Notes: a model not told the origin generated them from the letters alone. Positions 24,830-33,508 are shown, counted from the first letter of the stretch. The stretch: 64,000 bases of DNA from an uncultured Ilyobacter sp. (GCF_963663625.1 NZ_OY760438.1:682001-746000), one strand, 5' to 3'. Numbers and translations: made by a program.

Positions 24830-26512
24830 ATGTATTCAAAACAACCTACATACGAGACGCAGAAATTAAAAGAAAAATCAAAACTTCTGCATGCTAGAAA
24901 TTTTAACAAGTTTGGCTTTGACTTTCATCCACAGGTTTCCATCATTTCCGGAATTTTGGTAATACTGTTTTTAATGTTTACCTTAAAAAATCCAGATAAT
25001 GCAAATAGTATTTTTGGAAGTCTAAAAAATACTATAACCACAAAATGGAACTGGTTTTTCATCCTAAGTGCAAACTTTTTTCTATTGTTCCCAATCTATC
25101 TTTTATTTAGTAAGCTAGGTGAGGTAAGATTAGGAGGACCGGAATCCAAACCTGAATTCACAAATTTTGCATGGTATTCAATGCTTATAAGTGCAGGAAT
25201 GGGTATCGGTCTTATGTTCTGGAGTATAGGGGAACCCCTATACCACTATAACAGTATTCTCCCTATGTTTGATGGAAAAACTACCTTGGCATCTGCAATG
25301 GGAATAACCTTTTATCACTGGGGATTCCATCCTTGGGGAATATATGCACTGATATCGCTGGCTCTTGCATTTTTTGCTTACAACAGAGGCCTTCCACTGT
25401 CCTTAAGATCAGTTTTTTACCCAATATTCAAAGACAGGGTTTTTGGTATCTTAGGAGATATCATTGATATATTAGCTGTCATCTCCTGCTTATTTGGTCT
25501 GGCTACATCCTTAGGATTTGGTGCACAGCAGATAAATGCAGGTCTCAATTATCTCTTTGGTATCCCTCAAAGTACAACTGTCCAAGTAATATTAATATGT
25601 GTAATCACTGGAATTGCTACTCTTTCAGTAATATCAGGTATCGGAAAGGGAGTGAGAATCCTCTCTGAACTCAATATGAGAGTGGCTGCTATATTCTTGC
25701 TACTTGTTCTTTTCACAGGACCGACACTGTTTATTGTCAGACTGTTTAACAACAGTGTTGGATTTTATCTAAATAATATTGTCAGCATCAGTTTCTGGTC
25801 AGAACAGGGAAAAGAAAACTGGCAGGGGAGCTGGACAATATTTTATTGGGCATGGTGGATATCATGGTCTCCTTTTGTAGGGATGTTCATCGCTAGAATC
25901 TCAAAGGGAAGAACAGTAAGAGAATTTCTTTCTGCCATACTTTTAATCCCAGCACTGCTAAGCTTTATTTGGATGTCAGTTTTTGGAGGAGCCGCATTAT
26001 TTCAGGATATAACGAATAATGGTCTTCTATTCAATTCCGTAAAATCAAATGTGGCAATCTCTTTATTTGAAATGATCCAGAATATGGATATTTCTCAAAC
26101 ATTAAAAATAATAATGTCTTCAACTGGGATATTTTTGGTGATCTCTTTCTTTGTTACCTCTTCTGACTCAGGTTCATTAGTTGTGGACAACCTCACATCA
26201 GGAGGAAAACTCGATTCCCCTGTACCCCAAAGAGTATTTTGGGCAGTTATGGAAGGAATCCTAGCTATCGCTCTTCTTATAGCAGGAGGTACAGATGCCC
26301 TAAATGCCCTTCAGACTGCAGTAATAATTTCAGGACTTCCATTTGCAGCATTATTGCTTGTTATGACCTATAGCCTTCATCTAGGACTCAGTACAGACCT
26401 CAATAAGCTAAAAAAATACAGAGAGGATAAACTGTTAAATAAAATTTTTAACGAAAAAATCCGTGGAAATTTTGAAAAAAATGAACTGATCAAAGAAAGA
26501 TTGAATAAATAA
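24830..26512 (+). CDS. BCCT-family betaine/choline/carnitine transporter
   Basis: 560 residues with twelve membrane helices. Family signatures are MGIGLMFWSIGEPLYHY near 123-139 and the Trp-rich WTIFYWAWWISWSPFVG near 334-350, which forms the substrate aromatic cage. The short charged tails differ from the long osmosensory tails of BetP. It imports a quaternary ammonium compound by cation symport or exchange; the exact substrate is not evident. Preceded by a conditional terminator, and followed by a hairpin terminator. Confidence 0.92.
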   Translation: MYSKQPTYETQKLKEKSKLLHARNFNKFGFDFHPQVSIISGILVILFLMFTLKNPDNANSIFGSLKNTITTKWNWFFILSANFFLLFPIYLLFSKLGEVRLGGPESKPEFTNFAWYSMLISAGMGIGLMFWSIGEPLYHYNSILPMFDGKTTLASAMGITFYHWGFHPWGIYALISLALAFFAYNRGLPLSLRSVFYPIFKDRVFGILGDIIDILAVISCLFGLATSLGFGAQQINAGLNYLFGIPQSTTVQVILICVITGIATLSVISGIGKGVRILSELNMRVAAIFLLLVLFTGPTLFIVRLFNNSVGFYLNNIVSISFWSEQGKENWQGSWTIFYWAWWISWSPFVGMFIARISKGRTVREFLSAILLIPALLSFIWMSVFGGAALFQDITNNGLLFNSVKSNVAISLFEMIQNMDISQTLKIIMSSTGIFLVISFFVTSSDSGSLVVDNLTSGGKLDSPVPQRVFWAVMEGILAIALLIAGGTDALNALQTAVIISGLPFAALLLVMTYSLHLGLSTDLNKLKKYREDKLLNKIFNEKIRGNFEKNELIKERLNK

Positions 26513-26523
26513 TAATTTGGAAA

Positions 26524-26557
26524 GAGCCTTTAGAATTTAATTCTAAGGGCCTTTTTT
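26524..26557 (+). terminator. Terminator of the BCCT gene
   Basis: GCCTTTAGAA pairs with TTCTAAGGGC (G-T pairs allowed) around a short AT loop, followed by six T's. Confidence 0.8.
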
Positions 26558-26638
26558 ATTATCTTAAAATTAAATTCAAATATAGAAAAAATTTAAAACT
26601 CATATTCTCTGATGCTGCTGCTATACATTTTAAGTTAA

Positions 26639-26836
26639 TCATTTTTTTGTTTTAAGTTTATCACCTATCTGCTTGGCGATACTCTCAAATGACTCTGTCT
26701 CTTCCATGGTTATGTTATACAAAAACTTATCCTCTGCGGGATCTAATTCTTTCAAATCTCTTCTATTCCTAGAAGCTTCCCTCTCTAAGAGAGCCTTTAA
26801 GAATCCAGCTTCCTTTAATTTAAGATCGAGCTTCAT
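26639..26836 (-). CDS. Small helical hypothetical protein
   Basis: 65 residues from ATG 26836; a GTG 9 bases earlier overlaps the GGGGTG ribosome site and is unlikely. The protein is charged and predicted helical (KEAGFLKALLEREASRNRRD) with no membrane segment. Not recognised. Confidence 0.5.
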   Translation of the reverse strand: MKLDLKLKEAGFLKALLEREASRNRRDLKELDPAEDKFLYNITMEETESFESIAKQIGDKLKTKK

Positions 26837-26940
26837 TGTAATCACCCCTATACGAGTTTTTTCATTCTGCCAAATAGTATTTTTCCTCTGAGATTTACAG
26901 ACATGCCAATTTTATTTATTTAATCATTTTTAAATATCTA

Positions 26941-26969
26941 TTGTAATTTTTTCTGTTTTCCAGTATAAT
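26941..26969 (+). promoter_or_regulatory. Promoter of a small gene
   Basis: TTGTAA at 26941-26946, 17-base spacer, TATAAT at 26964-26969, leading to the ribosome site at 26993. Confidence 0.75.
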
Positions 26970-27001
26970 TTACTTTATAATATGGTTTAGCAGGAGGAAA
27001 A

Positions 27002-27193
27002 ATGAATAATTTTCATTTTTGGGTATTATTAATTTCTTTGCTTTTCGTCAGATGTAATTCAAAAAAAACACAGTTTTTTGTAAAAAATAAACTTAAAAAT
27101 TTTGTGTTCCCATCGAAGCATATTACAATGGAAAAGACAGAGAGAGATTATGAATACTTCATCACTGGAGATACTGACCTTTATAATTCATAA
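27002..27193 (+). CDS. Small secreted or membrane-anchored protein
   Basis: 63 residues. It is a complete transcription unit: promoter at 26941-26969, GGAGG ribosome site 4 bases before the ATG, and terminator at 27221-27242. The N-terminus is a hydrophobic helix (FHFWVLLISLLFV) followed by RCNSKK; the Cys sits where a lipoprotein Cys would, but Val-Arg before it is a poor lipobox. The rest is basic, then acidic. No family recognised. Confidence 0.55.
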   Translation: MNNFHFWVLLISLLFVRCNSKKTQFFVKNKLKNFVFPSKHITMEKTERDYEYFITGDTDLYNS

Positions 27194-27220
27194 TATAATA
27201 TTAATTTTTACATTCACAAG

Positions 27221-27242
27221 ACACCCTTAAGGGGTGTTTTTT
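27221..27242. terminator. Terminator after the small gene
   Basis: ACACCC (27221-27226) pairs with GGGTGT (27232-27237), followed by T's. It overlaps the stop of the convergent gene at 27241. Confidence 0.8.
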
Positions 27243-27567
27243 ACTTATTTTCATAAAATATTGGAAGCTCTGGGTAGATCTGATAGTACTCTTTTTCTGC
27301 CTCATCTGCTGTATCGATTTCTAATATTGTGTGCGTTCTAGAAGTATCTGCCTTCCTAGCCAGATCAATAAGATTTTTTGCCATTTGAAATTCTTTTGGT
27401 GGAATAAATTCTTCTATTTTATCTAAAAACCAGTTTTCGATCTCAGTATCATCACTTAACATAAGGTTTATGATACCGTAGGACTCACCTATTTTTTTAG
27501 ACATATCCTCCCTGGTGAGGAACACTCTTTCTAAATTTAATCTCAGTAGTTTTACACCCCTTTTCAT
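27241..27567 (-). CDS. Hypothetical protein, possibly HTH-containing
   Basis: 108 residues with GGGGAG ahead of the ATG. REDMSKKIGESYGIINLMLSD (about 19-39) has the spacing of an XRE-type helix-turn-helix, but the match is weak. The C-terminal half is acidic (DTADEAEKEYYQIYPE). No family recognised. Single gene, convergent with the small secreted protein gene. Confidence 0.5.
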   Translation of the reverse strand: MKRGVKLLRLNLERVFLTREDMSKKIGESYGIINLMLSDDTEIENWFLDKIEEFIPPKEFQMAKNLIDLARKADTSRTHTILEIDTADEAEKEYYQIYPELPIFYENK

Positions 27568-27801
27568 AATTATTTCTCCCCTTTCATGAAAAGACTATTT
27601 ATCTTCTTAACATTAATTATTGGAATCTAAAAAATTACTTAGTTAAGTATACAGTTAAATAAATTTCGTCGCTCTATAGTTAAATCACTTTATATTTCAC
27701 TAAAAAAACACTATTCAGAATAATATTTGGAAAAAACCTACTTTCTCCTTTTTTAAATTCCTAAAGTTCATCTTTTATGATTTAACACCAACTCAATTAA
27801 A

Positions 27802-27828
27802 AAAAGACAGTTCTGTGGACTGTCTTTT
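27802..27828 (-). terminator. Terminator of the cupin gene
   Basis: AAAAGACAGT (27802-27811) with ACTGTCTTTT (27819-27828); on the minus strand it follows the cupin stop and ends in a T run. Confidence 0.85.
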
Positions 27829-27835
27829 AAAACCG

Positions 27836-28150
27836 TTATTTTATCATCGTAAGAAGCATCTTAAATTTTTCATCTGCTCTAAGGGCATGAGGCTCGTCTG
27901 CTGGCATTATCAACATATCCCTTTTTTCTAGATTATATTCCGTGCCTGACACTGTGATAGCAGCCTTTCCATCCAATATTTCAACCATGGCATCAAATGG
28001 AGCTGTATGTTCACTGAGGACCTGTCCCTTATCAAAGGAAAAAAGTGTTACTGTTCCATTTTTTTTACCGATTAGTATTTTACTTACCACTGACCCCTCT
28101 TGATAATTTATCATTTCCTCAAGATTTTCTACTTTTAAAATTTTACTCAT
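27836..28150 (-). CDS. Cupin-domain protein
   Basis: 104 residues, one small beta barrel. SEHTAPFDAMVEILDGKAAI corresponds to cupin motif 1 and PADEPHAL to motif 2, giving metal ligands H48, E57 (approximate) and the His of PHAL. Such single cupins are common beside oxygen-defence genes in anaerobes, as here. The reaction is unknown. GGGGAGG precedes the ATG. Confidence 0.85.
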   Translation of the reverse strand: MSKILKVENLEEMINYQEGSVVSKILIGKKNGTVTLFSFDKGQVLSEHTAPFDAMVEILDGKAAITVSGTEYNLEKRDMLIMPADEPHALRADEKFKMLLTMIK

Positions 28151-28267
28151 AATATCCTCCCCTATTAAATAAAAATTTTAGCTGTATATTTTATTGCCTT
28201 TATCAAAGATATAATAACATTTTTATTATAGGCTTTCAGTAACAGATGTTACCCTTTTATTTTACAG

Positions 28268-28293
28268 AAAAAAGCTCCCAGAAAACTGGGAGC
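28268..28293 (-). terminator. Terminator of the oxygen-defence genes
   Basis: GCTCCCA (28274-28280) pairs with TGGGAGC (28287-28293); on the minus strand a T run follows (28273-28268). It lies just after the superoxide reductase stop. Confidence 0.88.
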
Positions 28294-28313
28294 CTTATAA
28301 AATAATATTAATA

Positions 28314-28691
28314 TTAGTTTTTCCAGTGACCGTGAATATTGCAGTATTCTCTTGCAACTATATTCTCTGCGTCTAACATAAATACAGCTTCTGGTTTTTC
28401 TCCTGGTTTCAAGTTTTGTCTATAAACTTTGTTATCAGCGATAATTTCTATCCACTCAATATAATGTTCTGCAGTCATAGGGTGCTCTACTCCCTCCCCT
28501 ATACGAACTTTAAATCCACCTTCAATTTTCTCAACAAAAGGAACGTGCTTTTCCTTGGTCCCGTCTGCAGTTTTTTCCTTCTGGTATTTCATAGCTTCCC
28601 CGCAGCAAACTAATTCTCCGTCACCGCCGTGAAAAACCTCAACAATATTTCCACATAACTCACATTTGTAAACATCAAGTAATTTTGCCAT
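28314..28691 (-). CDS. dfx: Superoxide reductase (desulfoferrodoxin, 2Fe type)
   Basis: 125 residues from the ATG at 28691, which has AGGAGGG in front; a longer frame of nine extra residues is open but lacks this. The N-terminal desulforedoxin-like centre has Cys10, Cys13, Cys29 and Cys30. The catalytic centre II has H49, H70, H76, C117 and H120. It reduces superoxide to peroxide without making oxygen, suited to an anaerobe. Electrons probably come from rubredoxin or the small ferredoxin encoded just upstream. Confidence 0.95.
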   Translation of the reverse strand: MAKLLDVYKCELCGNIVEVFHGGDGELVCCGEAMKYQKEKTADGTKEKHVPFVEKIEGGFKVRIGEGVEHPMTAEHYIEWIEIIADNKVYRQNLKPGEKPEAVFMLDAENIVAREYCNIHGHWKN

Positions 28692-28727
28692 TATTTTATC
28701 CCTCCTTTTTATAATCAATATAATTTT

Positions 28728-28907
28728 TTACTCTATCGTGGCGATGCATTCTACAGGACATACTCCTGCACAAGCTCCACAGTCTATACATGCTGATTCG
28801 TCTATTTCTCTTTTCCCGTCTACAACTTCTGTTATACAACTAACCGGACAAACTGGTTCACACGCACCACAAGCGATACATTCACTTTGATTGATTCTAT
28901 ACGCCAT
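28728..28907 (-). CDS. 2[4Fe-4S] ferredoxin
   Basis: 59 residues, found by reading the gap between its neighbours. It has two complete CxxCxxCxxxCP clusters (Cys10/13/16/20 and Cys40/43/46/50) with extra Cys24 and Cys54, and the symmetrical clostridial-type fold. AGGAGG lies 7 bases before the ATG. It lies between superoxide reductase and the flavodiiron gene on the same strand and may serve both as electron donor. Confidence 0.95.
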   Translation of the reverse strand: MAYRINQSECIACGACEPVCPVSCITEVVDGKREIDESACIDCGACAGVCPVECIATIE

Positions 28908-28940
28908 TGTTACACCTCCTAGTTTTATTAAAAGTAATTT

Positions 28941-30149
28941 CTAAAGTAGTTCAACAAAGAGACTTTTAGCAAAATCCCTACCAAATTCTCTACATTTTTC
29001 AGTGTCTTCATCATCTAGATTCCACATGATCTTCACGCCATCTGTTATTCTTTCTAACCCTGTTTCATCTAATACACGATTTAATATATCAAGTGATCTA
29101 CCGTTCCATCCGTAACTTCCAAAAGCTCCTACCTTCTTATCTTTGAATTTAAGTCCTTTGATAGATTCAGTCAGGGCAGCCATAGAAGGAAGAATACCAT
29201 TATTTATCGTAGAGGATCCTAAAAGAAACCCTTCTGATCTGAATATTTCGGTAGCTATATCATTTTCTGAGTTTTTAGCAGAATTATATAATTTAACCTT
29301 TATATCCTGTCTTACATCGGTGATCCCTTCGGCAATGGATTCAGCCATTTTTCTGGTGCTCTCCCACATGGTGTCATATACAATGGTAACCTGTGATTCA
29401 ATGTAGTTATTACACCATTTTAGGTATTTCTGGACAATCTGTAATGGATTATCCCTCCAGATAACTCCGTGAGAAGGACATATCATATCTATCTTGAGAT
29501 CAAGAGAAAGAACCTCTTCTAGCTTATTCTTAAGTATACCACCAAAAGGAGTCAGAATACAGGCATAATATTTCATGCACTCATAATGCAGTTGATCCTG
29601 GTCAGCCATATCATTAAACAGTCCATAATTTGCATAGTGTTGACCAAAGGCATCATTACTAAAAAGTATATTCTCCTCCGTTAGATAAGTCAGCATGCTG
29701 TCTGGCCAGTGCAGCATTTTCATCTCAACAAATATGAGATCCTTAGAACCAATATTAATTTTATCTCCCGTTTTTACAGGATGGAATTTCCAGTTTTTAC
29801 CATAATATTTTTTGAGAATTTCCACTCCCTTTTCTGTGCAGACTATAGGAGTCTCAGGAATCTCTCTCATGAGTTCTAAGAGAGCTCCGCTGTGATCAGG
29901 TTCACTGTGATTCATGATTATATAGTCAATCTCATTCAAATCTATCTCTTTTTTTAGCTTGGTAACCCAGTCGTATCCCATTTTATGGATGACTGTGTCT
30001 ATTAGAACTGTCTTTTCATCTTTTACAAGATAAGAGTTATAGCTTGTTCCATTGGGGATGGAAAGTTCCTCTCCGTGGAACTTTTTCATATCTTGATCTA
30101 TTACTCCAGTCCAAGTCACACTCTCACTTACCTGAACAAATTCCTTCAT
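28941..30149 (-). CDS. Flavodiiron protein (FprA/ROO type oxygen or NO reductase)
   Basis: 402 residues. The beta-lactamase-like domain carries the di-iron ligands H81, E83, D85 (NHSEPDHSG; H86 follows), H147 (KMLHWPDS), D166 (FSNDAFGQ) and H227 (CPSHGVIW). The flavodoxin domain (about 250-402) has the FMN loop TMWESTRKMA. It reduces oxygen to water in anaerobes, and some members reduce NO. Head of the run with ferredoxin and superoxide reductase. Confidence 0.95.
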   Translation of the reverse strand: MKEFVQVSESVTWTGVIDQDMKKFHGEELSIPNGTSYNSYLVKDEKTVLIDTVIHKMGYDWVTKLKKEIDLNEIDYIIMNHSEPDHSGALLELMREIPETPIVCTEKGVEILKKYYGKNWKFHPVKTGDKINIGSKDLIFVEMKMLHWPDSMLTYLTEENILFSNDAFGQHYANYGLFNDMADQDQLHYECMKYYACILTPFGGILKNKLEEVLSLDLKIDMICPSHGVIWRDNPLQIVQKYLKWCNNYIESQVTIVYDTMWESTRKMAESIAEGITDVRQDIKVKLYNSAKNSENDIATEIFRSEGFLLGSSTINNGILPSMAALTESIKGLKFKDKKVGAFGSYGWNGRSLDILNRVLDETGLERITDGVKIMWNLDDEDTEKCREFGRDFAKSLFVELL

Positions 30150-30322
30150 AATTGTCTCCCCCTATTACTGAAAAATATTGATTGATCCTATAAATATCAA
30201 TGTAAAAATTTCACTCATTAGTTATACTACTCCAATAAGGTAAAAAAACCTTTTAGTAAATCTATTTTTTTTATACCTTACCTTAAACTTTCAATTTGAG
30301 AACGTATTGTTCCACTTTCCCC

Positions 30323-30351
30323 TTGACATCTGTCTTTTTATGAGATTTAAT
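30323..30351 (+). promoter_or_regulatory. Promoter ahead of the Cys4 small-protein leader
   Basis: TTGACA at 30323-30328, 17-base spacer, TTTAAT at 30346-30351. It is about 280 bases before the next start codon. Confidence 0.6.
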
Positions 30352-30357
30352 ATTTTC

Positions 30358-30620
30358 CCACAGTTTTTTATAAATTTTTAAAAAAACTTGATAGAGGCGC
30401 AAGAGAAAGGAGAATTAAAAAATAAAATAGTAAAAACAGGGTAAAAATAGAGAGGGAAACATTGTACCTGTACTGCTGACTGTCCTTAATATGGAGACTG
30501 CGCGGAATACATCGCAAATCACATAGACAAAATATTGCAGTTTATTGCATGAGAAACAAATAGTTTTTTAGTTTTTTAAATTTATCACTTGCTAAGTCTG
30601 AAAAATAAAGTAAAATAAAG
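30358..30620 (+). ncRNA. Unidentified transcribed leader or small RNA
   Basis: Predicted transcript from the promoter at 30323. It holds AGAGGCGCAAGAG (about 30392), GAGAGGGAAAC (about 30450) and GACTGTCC-N7-GGAGACTG (about 30477-30500). The last resembles pieces of lysine and cobalamin riboswitches, but the helices those require cannot be drawn, so no class is assigned. Confidence 0.3.
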
Positions 30621-30635
30621 TCAGGAGGTAATTAC

Positions 30636-30812
30636 ATGAAAAAAAACTCGAACAACTACCAGCTTTTTGACGAAAATTTAGAGATACAAAATGAATATTT
30701 AGCACATATCTGTACCCAGTGCAGAAAATACGATAGATTCTGCAAGGGGAGAAAAACTTTTAAAGGAAACGAAATTAAATTCTGCCCTAACAGGGAAAAA
30801 ATAAAAAAATAA
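30636..30812 (+). CDS. Small Cys4 (zinc-ribbon-like) protein
   Basis: 58 residues, too short for routine calling but with a strong AGGAGG ribosome site 8 bases before the ATG. Four cysteines (C26, C29, C36, C50; pattern CTQC...FC...FC) could bind zinc; the rest is basic and polar. No family recognised. It ends 2 bases before the stop of a convergent gene. Confidence 0.6.
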   Translation: MKKNSNNYQLFDENLEIQNEYLAHICTQCRKYDRFCKGRKTFKGNEIKFCPNREKIKK

Positions 30813-30814
30813 TC

Positions 30815-31450
30815 TTAAATATCCAAGATGGCTACTGCCCGTATAGGGGAACCATCTGAATTTTTTATTTTTAAAGGCAGTGCTGAAAATAAAAATTCCC
30901 TTCCATAAAGTTTTTCAAGAAATTTCAAGTTTTCTATTATTAATATTTCTTTTTTGAGAAAAATATTGTGATTAGCAAGGTCTGAACTGTCTATAGGGTC
31001 TACTGATATAGCATCTATACCTACGCCCTTTATGTTTTTACATGAGATCCATAGGGCAGCTTCTATAGTCATCGATGGAAACCCTCTATAGTATCTATCA
31101 TCTCCCCAATACCTGTCCCATCCTGTATTTATAAGGACAAAATCACTTTTATCTATCTCTCTTTCGTATTTACTTAGAAGTTCAAGAGTTATACCACCTT
31201 TACCTTTTGCATCAACGACTGCACCTTTCCCAATAAATTTCTCTGGTAAAAAATCATCAAGTCCTTTGCTATTAGGTATAATGTGTCTCGGAGCATCCAT
31301 ATGAGTTCCTGTATGAGAATAAATAGTTATTTTTTTCTCCTCAAAACCATCTTTTTCCAAAACCCCTATACTCTCAAACTTTGGATTTTCAGACCCTGGA
31401 AACATAGACATATTTTCCATGATCATATGTGTGAGATCCATTATTTTCAT
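30815..31450 (-). CDS. Cyclase-family (kynurenine formamidase-like) metal hydrolase
   Basis: 211 residues. HTGTHMDAPRH at 46-56 is the H-x-G-T-H-x-D-x-P-x-H metal-binding signature of the family, and LINTGWDRYWG with GIDAISVDP are further conserved sites. Members hydrolyse amides or lactones such as N-formylkynurenine. No tryptophan-catabolism genes are near, so the substrate is open. GAGGGG precedes the ATG. Confidence 0.87.
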   Translation of the reverse strand: MKIMDLTHMIMENMSMFPGSENPKFESIGVLEKDGFEEKKITIYSHTGTHMDAPRHIIPNSKGLDDFLPEKFIGKGAVVDAKGKGGITLELLSKYEREIDKSDFVLINTGWDRYWGDDRYYRGFPSMTIEAALWISCKNIKGVGIDAISVDPIDSSDLANHNIFLKKEILIIENLKFLEKLYGREFLFSALPLKIKNSDGSPIRAVAILDI

Positions 31451-31494
31451 ATTCCCCTCCTCTTTTTGCCATGCAACTTTCTCATTTATGATAA

Positions 31495-31521
31495 AAGGGC
31501 GCAGAAATTTTCTGCACCCTT
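31495..31521 (-). terminator. Terminator of the ABC-F gene
   Basis: 12-base stem with one mismatch (31495-31506 with 31510-31521), followed on the minus strand by TTTTATC. Confidence 0.8.
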
Positions 31522-31525
31522 AATA

Positions 31526-33148
31526 TTATTCTCCGTAAAGTTCTGCCAGTCTTTCCTGTACAGCTTCATCCTGAATATAATCATCATATTCCATAAGTTT
31601 ATCTAGTATTCCGTTAGGTGTTATTTCAATTATTCTGTTTGCTACAGTCTGTATGAACTCGTGGTCATGAGCAGCAAAAATAATTGTTTCGTCAAATTTG
31701 ACAAGTGCCTTGTTTAACGATGTAATTGATTCTAGGTCCAAGTGATCTGTAGGGTTATCAAATAATAGCACATTAGATCCCGTAAGCATCATTCTAGACA
31801 ACATACATCTTACTTTCTCTCCTCCTGAAAGTACATTTACCTTCTTGAAAGACTCCTCTCCCGAGAAAAGCATTCTTCCCAAGAATCCTCTTACGAAAGA
31901 ATCGTGTTGGTCTGGAGAATACTGTCTCAGCCAGTCAATAAGGATAAGATCAGAACCTTCAAAGAATTCTGAGTTATCTCTAGGCATGTATGCCTGAGTT
32001 GTAGTAACTCCCCATGTAATAGTCCCGCTATCCGGCTCTATATCTCCTGCAAGTATAGAAAGAAGTGTAGTTTTTACTATATCATTCTTAGACAACAGAA
32101 TAACCTTGTCCTTAGGATTGACAGTAAAAGTAAGATTGTCTAATACTTTCACTCCGTCGATAGTTTTTGTAAGGTTTTCTACTCTTAAAATATTGTTTCC
32201 AGATTCTCTCTCTGCTTTAAACTCTATAAATGGATATTTTCTGTTAGAAACCTGCATATCCTCTAGTTGAAGATTTTCTAATTGTTTCTTTCTGGAAGTT
32301 GCCTGCTTTGACTTTGAAGCATTGGCACTGAATCTGGCGATAAACTCTTTTAGTTCGGCTCTTTTCTGTTCAAGTTTTTTGTTCTTATTATTTATTAAGG
32401 TAACCATAAGCTGATTAGATTCATACCAGAAGTCATAGTTTCCTACATACATTTTTACCTTACCATAATCCACGTCTGCGATATGAGTACACACTTTATT
32501 TAAAAAATGTCTGTCGTGAGAGATAACTATAACTGTAGTATCCTCAAGACCCATAAGGAAGTTTTCAAGCCAAGAGATAGCCATGATATCAAGTCCGTTT
32601 GTAGGCTCATCAAGTAGAAGTACATCAGGGTCTCCAAATATTGCCTGAGCTAAAAGAACTTTTACTTTTTCTCCCTCTGTGAGCTCTTTCATCATTTTAG
32701 AATAAAGATCTGCCCCTATACCTAGTCCCATTAGTATCTTCTCTGCGTTTGTTTCTGCTGACCAACCATCTAGCTCTTCTATTCTATCAGTTAGCTCTCC
32801 TGCCCTAGCATAGTCCTCTTCAGTTGCATCAGGTTTAGAGTATAGTTCTTCCTGTTCTTTTTTTATCGAGTATAGTTCTTCGTGCCCCATTAGTACAACG
32901 TCTAAAACAGTGTTTTCCTCATAAGCAAAGTGATCCTGCTTTAGCACTGCCATACTTTTTCTTTTGTCAAAAATAACTTCTCCCTCTGTAGGGTCAAGTT
33001 CTCCAGAAAGTATTCTTACAAAAGTTGATTTACCGGCACCGTTTGCACCTATTAATCCGTAGCAATTCCCAGGAGTAAATTTTACATTTACATCTTCGAA
33101 AAGCTTCCTTCCTGCAAAACTCATCGAAAGGTTACTTGTTGCGATCAT
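31526..33148 (-). CDS. ABC-F family ATPase (YbiT-like) with one degenerate site
   Basis: 540 residues from the ATG at 33148, which has AGGAGG in front; 14 further upstream codons are unlikely. Two ATPase domains are joined by a charged linker (about 235-300). Domain 1 has Walker A GANGAGKST, a weak signature LTEGEK and Walker B LLLDEP. Domain 2 has a non-canonical Walker A (SKNDIVKTT), a good signature LSGGEK and Walker B LLFDNP, where Asn replaces the catalytic Glu. ABC-F proteins act on the ribosome rather than in membranes. Single gene with its own terminator. Confidence 0.88.
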   Translation of the reverse strand: MIATSNLSMSFAGRKLFEDVNVKFTPGNCYGLIGANGAGKSTFVRILSGELDPTEGEVIFDKRKSMAVLKQDHFAYEENTVLDVVLMGHEELYSIKKEQEELYSKPDATEEDYARAGELTDRIEELDGWSAETNAEKILMGLGIGADLYSKMMKELTEGEKVKVLLAQAIFGDPDVLLLDEPTNGLDIMAISWLENFLMGLEDTTVIVISHDRHFLNKVCTHIADVDYGKVKMYVGNYDFWYESNQLMVTLINNKNKKLEQKRAELKEFIARFSANASKSKQATSRKKQLENLQLEDMQVSNRKYPFIEFKAERESGNNILRVENLTKTIDGVKVLDNLTFTVNPKDKVILLSKNDIVKTTLLSILAGDIEPDSGTITWGVTTTQAYMPRDNSEFFEGSDLILIDWLRQYSPDQHDSFVRGFLGRMLFSGEESFKKVNVLSGGEKVRCMLSRMMLTGSNVLLFDNPTDHLDLESITSLNKALVKFDETIIFAAHDHEFIQTVANRIIEITPNGILDKLMEYDDYIQDEAVQERLAELYGE

Positions 33149-33300
33149 TATTTTCCTCCTCTTAATGTATCTTATATAAAAATTCATCATATTATATCAT
33201 AATTTTTCATTTATCTGAATATTCTTAGTTGTTATTATTTTAATTTTTTAAAAAAATAATAATATTAATAAATTATAGGACTTAGTATATTGAGACTAAT

Positions 33301-33333
33301 AAAAACCTGAATTCCCATTTATAGAAATTCAGG
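33301..33333 (-). terminator. Terminator of the tiny membrane-protein pair
   Basis: CCTGAATT (33306-33313) pairs with AATTCAGG (33326-33333); on the minus strand a run of five T's follows. It lies 15 bases after the last small frame. Confidence 0.8.
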
Positions 33334-33347
33334 CTGCTAAAAGTTCT

Positions 33348-33461
33348 CTATTTGGATCTTCCTCCCCTGTGACCAGAATAAATTTCGGAAACACAGATTA
33401 TCAAACCTATTATCATAAGTCCCTGTAAAAAATGATTTAAAATAAATCCTAAAGATACCAT
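33348..33461 (-). CDS. Tiny membrane protein A
   Basis: 37 residues: MVSLGFILNHFLQG, then a hydrophobic helix containing GLIICVSE, then a basic tail (HRGGRSK). AGGAGAG lies 7 bases before the ATG. The segment GLIICVSE is shared exactly with the next small gene upstream, at the same place in the helix, so these are paralogues. A terminator follows. Function unknown. Confidence 0.6.
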   Translation of the reverse strand: MVSLGFILNHFLQGLMIIGLIICVSEIYSGHRGGRSK

Positions 33462-33508
33462 TGTCATCTCTCCTTTACAAAAGTGCGATATCGATGCCCG
33501 GATTTTTC

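Larger units (their letters stand above)
30150..30635. other. Long intergenic region between flavodiiron and Cys4-protein genes
   Basis: 486 bases. It contains a promoter at 30323-30351 and a transcribed leader of unknown type before the small gene at 30636 (separate entry). The stretch 30390-30520 is richer in G and C than its surroundings, unlike simple spacer. Confidence 0.5.

Noticed and set aside
30358-30520. Lysine or cobalamin riboswitch
   Set aside because: AGAGGCGCAAGAG and the later GGAGACTGCGC resemble conserved boxes, but the closing helix of the lysine class and the central boxes of the cobalamin class are missing. Reported only as unknown leader.
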